A DNA stretch of 13,828 nucleotides from Pseudomonas sp. (GCA_026398835.1 JAPLSD010000754.1:1-13828), one strand, 5' to 3'. Shown: positions 1 through 6,990, counted from the stretch's first letter. A program made the numbers and translations. Notes: generated by a model not told the origin, from the sequence alone.

Positions 1-138
1 CAACTGGGCGAGACGTCGGCAATTCATCCTGAAGCTCCTCCCACACGGGTGGTCATTCGGAAGAAAGGCGCTTCTGTCATTACGCCTTTGGTTACTCAGA
101 CTATTGCAGCCTGCATGCCAGCTTCTATTTCTAAATAA
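1..138 (+). CDS. C-terminal end of an unrecognised protein (partial)
   Basis: Frame 1 is open from the window edge to a TAA at 136-138, giving 45 residues that end in MPASISK. The tail is fairly hydrophobic with a basic stretch (RVVIRKK). I do not recognise a family, and no start is visible because the gene would begin outside the window. An AT-rich perfect inverted repeat follows 3 bp after the stop, which fits the end of a gene. An open run of 45 codons can also arise by chance, so this is tentative. Confidence 0.35.
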   Translation, partial: QLGETSAIHPEAPPTRVVIRKKGASVITPLVTQTIAACMPASISK

Positions 139-141
139 ATC

Positions 142-162
142 CATAAATATCAAATATTTATG
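142..162. repeat. AT-rich perfect inverted repeat after the first stop codon
   Basis: CATAAATAT and ATATTTATG form a perfect 9-bp inverted repeat around the 3-base loop CAA. It starts 3 bp after the TAA of the partial reading frame. Being almost entirely A/T, it would make a weak RNA stem and lacks the GC core of a typical Rho-independent terminator. It could instead be a protein-binding site. The structure is seen directly; its role is inferred. Confidence 0.5.
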
Positions 163-388
163 AATTTTATGGGGACACTTCCGAACGCAACTTGCACGAT
201 TGCCCCATAGGCGTCGTGCGTAATGCACGATCAACGTGTAAGGAAATTGAAAATCTTTGGAGTCAGAAGAGATCTGTGGATGTCAGACGGGAGAGACAAG
301 GAGCGTTGAGTACTCTGATTTTGCTAAAAAACCATATAAAACAGATTGTTAGTAACCTAAAGAATTGATAGCTAACCTGAACACAGTG

Positions 389-437
389 GAATCGATCAGA
401 ATCGACCATGCAACTTGCCCGATTTTTCCGTGACTAA
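389..437 (+). promoter_or_regulatory. Candidate AlgU-type algB promoter with an upstream tandem repeat
   Basis: CAACTT (411-416) and ACTAA (433-437) are separated by 16 bases, close to the AlgU/AlgT (sigma-22) pattern GAACTT-N16/17-TCTRA. In P. aeruginosa algB transcription is known to depend on AlgT. Directly upstream is a tandem 10-bp repeat, GAATCGATCA (389-398) then GAATCGACCA (399-408). It is one helical turn in period, as expected for two adjacent binding sites on the same face of the DNA. The -10 match is imperfect and the sigma assignment is inferred. Confidence 0.45.
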
Positions 438-468
438 AATATGATCATTCATTAAAGGAGCGTGGGAA

Positions 469-1815
469 ATGGAATCAGCCAAAGAGCATCAAGGCCGTAT
501 TCTTCTGGTGGATGATGAATCTGCCATCCTCCGCACCTTCCGTTACTGCCTGGAAGACGAAGGCTATACAGTGGCCACCGCCAACAGTGCGGCCCAAGCC
601 GATGCCTTATTACAACGTCAGGTGTTTGACCTGTGCTTCCTCGACCTGCGGTTGGGCGAAGACAACGGCCTCGATGTGTTGGCGCAGATGCGCATCCAGG
701 CTCCGTGGATGCGTGTGGTGATCGTCACCGCCCACTCGGCCGTGGATACTGCAGTCGATGCGATCCAGGCCGGTGCCGCGGATTACCTGGTCAAACCTTG
801 CAGCCCTGACCAATTGCGCCTCGCCACCGCCAAGCAACTGGAAGTGCGCCAGCTCTCGGCGCGCCTGGAAGCACTCGAAGGGGAAATCCGCAAACCCAAG
901 GACGGTCTGGACTCTCACAGCCCGGCGATGAAAGTGGTGCTGGAAACCGCACGCCAGGTCGCCGGCACCGATGCCAATATTCTCATTCTCGGCGAATCCG
1001 GCACCGGTAAAGGCGAGCTGTCACAAGCCATTCACGGCTGGAGCAAACGCGCGAAAAAATCCTGCGTCACCATCAACTGTCCATCGCTGAGTGCCGAGCT
1101 GATGGAAAGCGAGATGTTCGGCCACAGCCGCGGGGCCTTTACCGGCGCCAGCGAAAGCACCCTCGGACGGGTCAACCAGGCCGATGGCGGGACGCTGTTC
1201 CTCGATGAAATCGGCGACTTCCCGTTGACCTTGCAACCTAAATTGTTGCGCTTCATTCAGGACAAGGAATATGAGCGCGTCGGTGACCCAGTGACTCGTC
1301 GCGCCGACGTCCGCATCCTTGCCGCGACCAACCTCAATCTCGAAGACATGGTGCGCGACGGACGTTTCCGTGAGGACCTGCTGTACCGGCTGAATGTCAT
1401 CACCTTGCACCTGCCGCCGCTGCGCGAGCGCAGTGAAGACATCCTGGCCCTGGCTGATCGCTTCCTGGCCCGCTTCGTCAAAGAATATGCGCGACCGGCT
1501 CGCGGCTTCAGCGATGAAGCGCGCGAAGCGCTGCTCAACTACCGCTGGCCGGGCAACATCCGCGAACTGCGCAACGTGGTTGAACGCGCGAGCATCATTT
1601 GCCCTCAGGAACGGGTAGAAATCAGCCATCTGGGCATGGCCGAACAACCGACCAACAACACTCCGCGAATCGGTGCGGCATTGAGCCTGGACGAGCTGGA
1701 GAAAGCCCATATCGGCGCGGTACTGGCCACTAGCGACACCCTTGATCAAGCCGCCAAAACCCTCGGCATCGATGCCTCGACACTGTACCGAAAACGCAAA
1801 CAGTACAATTTATGA
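469..1815 (+). CDS. algB: AlgB, sigma-54-type response regulator (NtrC family)
   Basis: This 448-residue cytoplasmic regulator controls alginate synthesis and related surface-lifestyle genes with its partner kinase KinB. The receiver domain spans about 9-125, with VDD at 14-16, the phospho-acceptor Asp59 in LDLRLG and Lys109. The AAA+ domain spans about 148-375, with Walker A GESGTGKG at 175-182, the sigma-54 contact loop GAFTGA at 222-227 and Walker B ending FLDEIGD at 244-250. A Fis-type helix-turn-helix lies at about 422-448. Asp59 is also the phosphorylation site reported for P. aeruginosa AlgB. The ATG is preceded by AAGGAG (455-460) at 8-base spacing, which supports this start. kinB begins 10 bp after the stop, in the same orientation. 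BphP is a second known kinase for AlgB in Pseudomonas but is not in this window. Confidence 0.95.
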   Translation: MESAKEHQGRILLVDDESAILRTFRYCLEDEGYTVATANSAAQADALLQRQVFDLCFLDLRLGEDNGLDVLAQMRIQAPWMRVVIVTAHSAVDTAVDAIQAGAADYLVKPCSPDQLRLATAKQLEVRQLSARLEALEGEIRKPKDGLDSHSPAMKVVLETARQVAGTDANILILGESGTGKGELSQAIHGWSKRAKKSCVTINCPSLSAELMESEMFGHSRGAFTGASESTLGRVNQADGGTLFLDEIGDFPLTLQPKLLRFIQDKEYERVGDPVTRRADVRILAATNLNLEDMVRDGRFREDLLYRLNVITLHLPPLRERSEDILALADRFLARFVKEYARPARGFSDEAREALLNYRWPGNIRELRNVVERASIICPQERVEISHLGMAEQPTNNTPRIGAALSLDELEKAHIGAVLATSDTLDQAAKTLGIDASTLYRKRKQYNL

Positions 1816-1825
1816 GCGACGTCCG

Positions 1826-3619
1826 ATGAAGCTCGCGATGAAACTGCGTACTCGGCTATTCCTGAGTATCTCTGCGCTGATCACCGTCGCCTTGCTCGGA
1901 CTTCTGCTCGGGCTCGTCAGTGTCATGCAGATGGCCAATACCCAGGAATCGCTCATCCGCAACGACTTCATCACCCTTGAGCTAGGTCTCAAACTGCGAC
2001 AGACCTTGGGCGATCAGTTGATCATCATGCTCAACGAAAAGCCTGACCCGGCTGCGTTGGAGGGATCCAGACAGCATTACTTCGAGCTGCTCGACCAAGG
2101 CATCCAGCACCAGCAAAGCGCTGCAGGTCAACAGAACGGCTTTAGTAAGGCCCGAGCTGACTACCTGAGCTTTCTTGAAGCATTCGGCCGAGCTCTGGAA
2201 CAGTCGGGTAGCCTGATCGGCAACCAGGACCTCACCGAAAAACTCAATGTGCTGCAAAACAGCCTGATCATCGAGCAAAAACAGGCGCTGGATAACATCA
2301 GTGAAGCCCAACGCCATGCGCGAGATCACGCGTTGTTGATCGGCGGGTTACTCGGGTTGGTAGGGCTGGCGGTGCTGATCATCGGCTTCATCACCGCCCA
2401 CGGCATTGCCCAGCGCTTTGGCGCCCCCATTGAGGCGCTGGCCAAGGCTGCGGACAACATCGGTCAGGGCAATTTCGAGGTGACACTACCGATCTCCTCG
2501 GCCGCGGAAATGAATTTGCTGACCCGTCGTTTCGGGATCATGGCCGAGGCTCTGCGTCAGCACCAGGCAACCAATGTCGACGAGTTACTCGCTGGCCAGC
2601 AACGCTTGCAAGCAGTGCTCGACAGCATCGATGACGGTTTGCTGATGATCGACCGCCAAGGCCGTCTGGAGCATCTCAACCCCGTGGCACAACGGCAATT
2701 GGGTTGGGACGAGGATCGCCTGGGGCAGGGGCTGGGTACCGCACTTGAGCGCGCGGAACTCGATGAGCAACTGCAATTAGTCCTGCGTGGTGGCACTCTG
2801 GAAAGGGCACCTGAGGATTTGAGTATTGAGGTTGATGGCGAGTCGCGGCTGCTGACCTACAGCCTGACACCGGTGAGCCATAACACCCAGGGGCACATTC
2901 TCGGCGCGGTCATGGTGCTGCACGACGTCACCGAACAGCGCGCGTTCGAGCGGGTGCGCAGTGAGTTCGTGTTACGTGCGTCCCATGAATTGCGCACACC
3001 GGTCACCGGCATGCACATGGCCTTTGGTCTGCTTCAGGAGCGCGTGCATTTTGCCGACGACTCTCGCGAAGCCGACCTGCTCAATACCGTCAACGAAGAA
3101 ATGCAGCGTTTGATGCAGTTGATCAACGACCTGCTGAACTTCTCGCGCTATCAAAATGGCCTACAAAAACTCACCCTTGCTCCCTGCACCATCGATGAAC
3201 TGCTTGAACAGGCTCAAGCTCGCTTCGCCGAGCAAGCCCACGAGCAGGGCATCGAGTTGCTGGTAGAGGCGCAATTGCCACTGCCCAGGCTACAAGCCGA
3301 CCAGGCACAACTCGAACGGGTGCTGGATAACCTGATCGCCAATGCGCTGCGCCATACCGCCCGGGACGGGCAGATCCGTTTACAGGCGCGTCGACATGGC
3401 GAGCGAGTGATTATCAGCGTCGAGGACAACGGCGAAGGTATCGCTTACGGCCAACAGGGGCGAATATTCGAGCCCTTCGTTCAGGTTGGTCGCAAGAAGG
3501 GCGGTGCAGGCCTGGGCTTGGCGTTGTGCAAGGAGATTGTGCAATTGCACGGCGGGCGGATGGGCGTCTACTCGCGGCCGGGGCAAGGTACGCAGTTCTA
3601 CATGGCACTTCCGTTGTAA
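1826..3619 (+). CDS. kinB: KinB, membrane sensor histidine kinase/phosphatase for AlgB
   Basis: KinB is an inner-membrane sensor that phosphorylates and dephosphorylates AlgB. With the ATG at 1826 the protein has 597 residues, against about 595 in P. aeruginosa. The frame is open upstream to 1742, but that would overlap algB and add 28 unrelated residues. TM1 is about 11-34, a periplasmic sensor follows, and TM2 is about 169-193. A HAMP linker (about 194-246) and a PAS domain (about 260-375) come next. The dimerisation box HELRTP carries His387 and Pro392, equivalent to His385 and Pro390 of P. aeruginosa KinB; that proline is known to be needed for phosphatase activity. The ATPase domain has an N-box from Asn502, DNGEGI at 534-539 and GAGLGL at 560-565. 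The ribosome site is weak, so coupling to algB is likely. No feature suggests inactivation. Confidence 0.94.
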   Translation: MKLAMKLRTRLFLSISALITVALLGLLLGLVSVMQMANTQESLIRNDFITLELGLKLRQTLGDQLIIMLNEKPDPAALEGSRQHYFELLDQGIQHQQSAAGQQNGFSKARADYLSFLEAFGRALEQSGSLIGNQDLTEKLNVLQNSLIIEQKQALDNISEAQRHARDHALLIGGLLGLVGLAVLIIGFITAHGIAQRFGAPIEALAKAADNIGQGNFEVTLPISSAAEMNLLTRRFGIMAEALRQHQATNVDELLAGQQRLQAVLDSIDDGLLMIDRQGRLEHLNPVAQRQLGWDEDRLGQGLGTALERAELDEQLQLVLRGGTLERAPEDLSIEVDGESRLLTYSLTPVSHNTQGHILGAVMVLHDVTEQRAFERVRSEFVLRASHELRTPVTGMHMAFGLLQERVHFADDSREADLLNTVNEEMQRLMQLINDLLNFSRYQNGLQKLTLAPCTIDELLEQAQARFAEQAHEQGIELLVEAQLPLPRLQADQAQLERVLDNLIANALRHTARDGQIRLQARRHGERVIISVEDNGEGIAYGQQGRIFEPFVQVGRKKGGAGLGLALCKEIVQLHGGRMGVYSRPGQGTQFYMALPL

Positions 3620-3677
3620 GCACGCGGTGGCTGGAAAGCGCCTGACAACATCTAGTTGCAAAGCAATAATTTTCCCC

Positions 3678-4370
3678 CTACCAGCTCCCATACGGGATGC
3701 CGAAGCGTTCGATGTAGCGTTTGGATGGGTCGGATTGTGGGTAGTAATGCCCCTGTGATGTTCCTTGACGCGGCCCCAGCGGCTCAATGCCCACCTGCGC
3801 CCGGTCGGTTTTGATGGGCCGCCGACATTCGTCCCGCACCCAGATCTGAATGATCCCGCCAGGAGCCAGCCCCGGATGCAACAAGGAAAGATAGAACGCC
3901 TTCTCTTGGGGGGTGTCGGCACAGCGGCGCATGGTGGCCCGACGCATAATGGCCCGGGTTTCTTCCGAGATATCGACCCAGCCCTTGTAGGTCGTTTGAT
4001 CGGCAATGGATTGCCAACGGACATAAATACGTCTGGGTAAATCCGCTCCGGTCACGGGCATTAGCGAAGCCCCCAGTCTGCGGCCCCAACCTCGTGCGAC
4101 CTCTATACTGTCGTCCCCATCATCTGCGTAGGCAGTTCCACGTGCGACATCACGAAACAATCTTCCTTGGATATCCTCTACGGCAGATATTTCCACCCAC
4201 ACCTCCATATGCATTGGCTGCACAAAACTGATATGCCACGCCTCGTCCTTCGGATCGTTGGCGCCGGAAAGTGGGTCAAGGGGCTGGCAACCGCCGAGCA
4301 AGAACAGGCCCAGCAGGGCGAAGAACTTTCTTGCCAGCGCATAGGCGTCGCAACAGGTTCGGTGCTCCAT
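3678..4370 (-). CDS. DUF2931-like lipoprotein, probable second immunity protein
   Basis: The protein has 230 residues. A lipobox-type end to a hydrophobic stretch (LFLLGGC) predicts a lipid-anchored periplasmic protein. The body contains a LP-R-IYVRWQSI segment and a RAIMRRATMRRC segment that recall the DUF2931 family, though I cannot run a profile search. It is a tandem copy of the gene at 4370-5026: 217 aligned codons, no gaps, and about 28 differences by eye. Its ATG overlaps the upstream TGA (TGATG), with GGAG 6 bases before, so translation is probably coupled. The copy-2 start codon is replaced here by GCA, so the signal sequence carries about 13 unrelated residues including two cysteines. 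Downstream of a Tle1-like lipase, the likely job is self-protection, or protection against a variant toxin of other strains. Confidence 0.75.
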   Translation of the reverse strand: MEHRTCCDAYALARKFFALLGLFLLGGCQPLDPLSGANDPKDEAWHISFVQPMHMEVWVEISAVEDIQGRLFRDVARGTAYADDGDDSIEVARGWGRRLGASLMPVTGADLPRRIYVRWQSIADQTTYKGWVDISEETRAIMRRATMRRCADTPQEKAFYLSLLHPGLAPGGIIQIWVRDECRRPIKTDRAQVGIEPLGPRQGTSQGHYYPQSDPSKRYIERFGIPYGSW

Positions 4371-5023
4371 CACCAGCTCCCATACGGGATGCCGAAGCGT
4401 TCGATGTAGCGTTTGGAAGAGTCGGATTGTGGATAGTAATGCCCCTGTGATTTTCCTTGATGCGGTCCCAGCGGCTCAATACCCACCTGCGCCCGGTCGG
4501 TTTTGATGGGACGCCGACATTCGTCCCGCACCCAGATTTGAATGATCCCGCCTGGAGCCAGCCCCACATTCATCAATGACAGGTAGGTTGCTGCTTCTCC
4601 CGGTCTGTCCGGGCAGCGGCGCATGGTGGCTCGACGCATAATGGCCCGGGTTTCTTCCGAGATATCGACCCAGCCCTTGTAGGTCGTTTGATCAGCAATG
4701 GATTGCCAGCGGACATATATACGTTTGGGTAAATCGGCTCCGGTCACGGGCATTAGCGAAGACCCCAGCTCGTCTCCCCAACCTCGCGCAACCTCTGTGC
4801 CATCCTCCCAATCACTTCCGGCAGCGGCTCCTCGCGCGACATCGCGAAACAACCATCCTTGAATATCCTCCACGGCAGAAATTTCCACCCACACCTCCAT
4901 ATGGGCTGGTTCGGTAAAACTGATGTGCCACGCCTCGTCCTTCGGATCGTTAGCCCCGGAAAGTGGGTCAAGCGGCTGGCAGCCGCCGAGCAAGAGCAGG
5001 CCCAGCAGGGCGAAGAACTTTCT
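3681..5023. repeat. Tandem direct duplication of the lipoprotein gene body
   Basis: Positions 3681-4331 and 4373-5023 are 651-bp direct repeats without indels, separated by 41 bp. Similarity begins at the second codon of the copy at 4370-5026 and ends at the last sense codon. The stop codons differ (TAG and TGA), and the flanks show no obvious match. Differences are not even: they cluster around codons for YADDGDDSI versus AGSDWEDGT, and ADTPQEKAF versus PDRPGEAAT. All this is read directly from the sequence; the count was by eye. Confidence 0.9.
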
Positions 5024-5026
5024 CAT
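4370..5026 (-). CDS. DUF2931-like lipoprotein, probable immunity protein of the adjacent lipase
   Basis: This 218-residue protein starts MRKFFALL and reaches LLLLGGC, a classic short lipoprotein signal. The frame is open to 5089, but the start at 5026 is preferred: it has AAGGGG 8 bases upstream and puts the signal peptide at the N-terminus. It begins 13 bp after the lipase stop, so the two are co-transcribed. The location would be the periplasm, anchored to a membrane, where T6SS phospholipases act. Family resemblance is to DUF2931. Lipoprotein immunity partners (Tli) for Tle lipases are established elsewhere; their assignment here rests on gene order and the lipobox. Confidence 0.78.
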   Translation of the reverse strand: MRKFFALLGLLLLGGCQPLDPLSGANDPKDEAWHISFTEPAHMEVWVEISAVEDIQGWLFRDVARGAAAGSDWEDGTEVARGWGDELGSSLMPVTGADLPKRIYVRWQSIADQTTYKGWVDISEETRAIMRRATMRRCPDRPGEAATYLSLMNVGLAPGGIIQIWVRDECRRPIKTDRAQVGIEPLGPHQGKSQGHYYPQSDSSKRYIERFGIPYGSW

Positions 5027-5039
5027 CAACGTATCCCCT

Positions 5040-6680
5040 TCACGGCGTATGAGGGTGTTGCACCCGCACGCGGTCTTGCGTCGGGGCATTGAGATAAGTC
5101 AGGTCGAATTTTCCGGTGCGCGGACCTGTCAGCGGGGCGGGATTCCAATGAGCCGAAGCATGGATATAGCGACGTTTGAGCAACGCTTCCTCGGCAGTCG
5201 AAGTGCTGTAATCACCTGCGATGAAACGATCGCTCAGCGATTGAAGTGCCATCGGTATCGAGAACTTTGAGTCGTGAGGATCCATGACATCGAAGCCCGC
5301 CCCTTTCTTCCTGGCCAACTCATACATCACCCTCAAATACACCCGTGACAGTCCGGCGCTGACCGTTCGCCTGAGCTGCAAGCCGGCATACACCCGTTTT
5401 TGCCTGGGGGCCAGACGATCCTGTGGGTCCGCCGGCAGCATGAGCGGCTCCGGGGTCGCGATGAGCAACATCTCCAGAGGCCAGCCCCGGGCGTGCCATT
5501 GGACCTGCGCCTGCAAGGCATCGCGATAAATGGAGGTGGTTTTCACATCGACATGCATCGACACGTCAAGCGCTTGCATCGGGCCGAGCATGACCTGCTC
5601 TTCAACTTCATCCCGATAACCGCCCCCCAGATCCGAATGGGCACCGGGGAGAACAATCTCCGGGTGCTCGGGACCCACCTGCTGCAAGGGAAAATTGCTT
5701 CGGTACTCATCCCGGGCCGCCAGTTGCACCACGTGGGGAAACAAAGCCGGGCTCAAGTGCAGCTTCAGGCCGGGGGCAATGGCACTGCGCACATAGCCCA
5801 GGTTGCGCAACCCGCCCACCGCCGAGACCGTATCGAACAGACCGATAAAGCCTGTTTGCACCCCATCACCGTATTGCTTGCCGAACCCGCTAATAAACAC
5901 ATTCGGTACATTGAGGGCCGCTTGTAGCGGGCCATCAGCAGCTCTCGCCACCTGATTGGCAAAGTGCCGGGCTGCGGCGGCTCCCCGGCTAAAACCGAAT
6001 ATATCGAACACCAACTGGGCGATTCGCATGGAGGGATGTTCGTCAAGGAAGAGATTGACGTGTGCTTTGACTCGATCAAATGCTTGACCCACGCGCGCCT
6101 CGACACCGGTTTCTCCTCGACCTATGCCGGAACCGATAACGCTGTCCTTTGCTCCAGCTTGCGTACCAATACCATCAATGTAAATCCGCCTGGACGCCAG
6201 CCCCCGTGTTTCGATCTGATCCTTTTTGGACACCGTGTAAAGATCAAACAGCTTCTTGATATTGGTGATGTCATTGCCATAACTGCTGTCAGCATCACCC
6301 ATGTACGGCTTGCAACTGCCGTCCAGATCCTCTGGGGATATCGGATGGTGGGCACCGCAGCGGATGCCCTGCTCGACATTGGAAGGATTGTTGCCGGTGC
6401 CGTCGAAAAACACTCCGATACGCAGTGTGACGATAACCCGTTGGCGTTCTTCCTCTTCCTGCTCCCGGGCTTGTTGACGTTGACGCTCCTCTCGGTATTC
6501 CTCCTGCCCCTGCTGCCTGGCTTGTTGACGATGGCGCGCCTCCCTATATTCCTTTAGTGCGACGAGCCGGTCAGCCTCGCGACGCTGAAGAGCTTTGGCC
6601 TCTGCTGCTGCACGCTGTGCGCACAGCTCACAACCACATTGTTGTATTCCCACAACGGCTTCCCTTTCCCAGTGAACCAT
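5040..6680 (-). CDS. DUF2235/Tle1-like lipase, probable T6SS effector
   Basis: The protein has 546 residues from ATG 6680. The frame is open to 6857, but the extra 59 residues look non-coding. Residues 1-22 contain CGCELC (15-20). Residues about 24-81 form a highly charged E/Q/R-rich, probably helical segment with two 17-residue repeats. The alpha/beta-hydrolase fold begins at FFDGTGNN (91-98). The nucleophile is Ser231 in GFSRG, with probable Asp283 in GLFDT and His348 in GAHSDLGGGY completing the triad. DEYRSNFPL (324-332) is also typical of Tle1-type effectors as I recall them. Tle1 enzymes hydrolyse phospholipids of rival cells from the periplasmic side. There is no signal peptide, in keeping with T6SS delivery. 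The two lipoprotein genes downstream fit immunity. No vgrG, hcp, PAAR or DUF4123 adaptor gene lies nearby, so the route of secretion is unproven. Confidence 0.85.
   Translation of the reverse strand: MVHWEREAVVGIQQCGCELCAQRAAAEAKALQRREADRLVALKEYREARHRQQARQQGQEEYREERQRQQAREQEEEERQRVIVTLRIGVFFDGTGNNPSNVEQGIRCGAHHPISPEDLDGSCKPYMGDADSSYGNDITNIKKLFDLYTVSKKDQIETRGLASRRIYIDGIGTQAGAKDSVIGSGIGRGETGVEARVGQAFDRVKAHVNLFLDEHPSMRIAQLVFDIFGFSRGAAAARHFANQVARAADGPLQAALNVPNVFISGFGKQYGDGVQTGFIGLFDTVSAVGGLRNLGYVRSAIAPGLKLHLSPALFPHVVQLAARDEYRSNFPLQQVGPEHPEIVLPGAHSDLGGGYRDEVEEQVMLGPMQALDVSMHVDVKTTSIYRDALQAQVQWHARGWPLEMLLIATPEPLMLPADPQDRLAPRQKRVYAGLQLRRTVSAGLSRVYLRVMYELARKKGAGFDVMDPHDSKFSIPMALQSLSDRFIAGDYSTSTAEEALLKRRYIHASAHWNPAPLTGPRTGKFDLTYLNAPTQDRVRVQHPHTP
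6450..6551 (-). repeat. Two tandem 51-bp repeats inside the lipase gene
   Basis: Codons 44-60 and 61-77 of the lipase encode EYREARHRQQARQQGQE followed by EYREERQRQQAREQEEE. The units are 17 residues each and differ at a handful of positions. The DNA repeats too, with GCTTGTTGACG on the + strand in both units. The segment should form a long charged helix, and its length could change by slippage or recombination. Confidence 0.75.
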
Positions 6681-6715
6681 CCATTCACGAGTGCTGCCCC
6701 CTGGCCCTACTCGTG
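6678..6715 (-). promoter_or_regulatory. Hairpin and Rsm-like site at the lipase translation start
   Basis: In the transcript, CACGAGU (6715-6709) and ACUCGUG (6692-6686) form a perfect 7-bp stem ending 5 bases before the AUG. The 16-base loop holds AGGGGG, the only Shine-Dalgarno-like run nearby. Between stem and gene, AAUGGAUG (6685-6678) matches 7 of 8 positions of the RsmA/RsmE pattern CANGGANG and includes the start codon. The structure is visible; control by Rsm proteins is inferred. Confidence 0.35.
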
Positions 6716-6990
6716 CGTGATGGGAACGCTGCGCCTTTAAACATGGGCCAGGTATCAGTCGCGGACTGTTTTTATGTAGGAAAGAACTGGATTTTGTATC
6801 GGGTCGATCAGCCTGACAGGGCGACTTATATTTTGAGTCGGGCCAGGATCCGCTCAAGGACTACAATTCAGATACTCGCTGAGCGGCGATGAACGTTGCG
6901 TCGCTATTTTTACCATCGCCATACCGGTCGGCATGAACCGCAATGAAATGAAGGGTTCAAACTGCATCTGCGTGCTGCCTTTGCGCGCAA
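6681..6990. other. Intergenic leader between the CSS-EAL gene and the lipase gene
   Basis: I see no gene in these 310 bases. They contain the candidate lipase promoter and the hairpin near the start codon. I found no clear Rho-independent terminator for the CSS-EAL gene in the minus direction, so read-through into the lipase operon cannot be excluded. Confidence 0.5.
6830..6857 (-). promoter_or_regulatory. Candidate sigma-70 promoter of the lipase-immunity operon
   Basis: On the minus strand TTGAGC (6857-6852) and CAAAAT (6835-6830) are 16 bases apart, each matching 4 of 6 consensus positions. Transcription would start near 6823, leaving a leader of about 140 bases before the ATG at 6680. 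The match is modest, and other weak boxes exist nearby. Confidence 0.3.

Larger units (their letters stand above)
139..468. other. AT-rich intergenic control region upstream of algB
   Basis: No convincing gene lies in these 330 bases. They hold an AT-rich inverted repeat (142-162), a TCGTGC/GCACGA inverted pair (214-219 and 225-230), a 15-base near-repeat (187-201 and 410-424), TAACCTRA twice 20 bp apart (353-360 and 373-380), a tandem 10-bp repeat (389-408), and a candidate AlgU promoter (411-437). The density of repeats suggests several regulators act on algB. Confidence 0.6.

Noticed and set aside
240..305. Small RNA of the RsmX/Y/Z type upstream of algB
   Set aside because: Four GGA-containing motifs occur here, but there is no GacA box with both halves, no terminator and no stable set of stem-loops presenting the motifs.
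1021..1749. Minus-strand open frame of 242 codons
   Set aside because: It is the antisense of algB, whose AAA+ and HTH motifs are intact; such mirror frames are common in GC-rich genes.
1742..1825. Upstream start of kinB at 1742
   Set aside because: It would overlap algB by 74 bases and add residues that mirror the algB HTH coding region; the start at 1826 gives the family length.
3620..3677. Terminator between the convergent kinB and lipoprotein genes
   Set aside because: Only a 4-bp stem (TTGC/GCAA at 3656-3666) followed by TAATTTT is present, too weak to call.
6821..6840. GCGACTTATATTTTGAGTCG as an inverted repeat operator
   Set aside because: Only GACT/AGTC at the edges pairs, with a long unpaired centre; this is expected by chance.
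6681..6857. N-terminal extension of the lipase up to 6857
   Set aside because: The 59 extra residues look like translated intergenic DNA, and a candidate promoter lies inside the extension.
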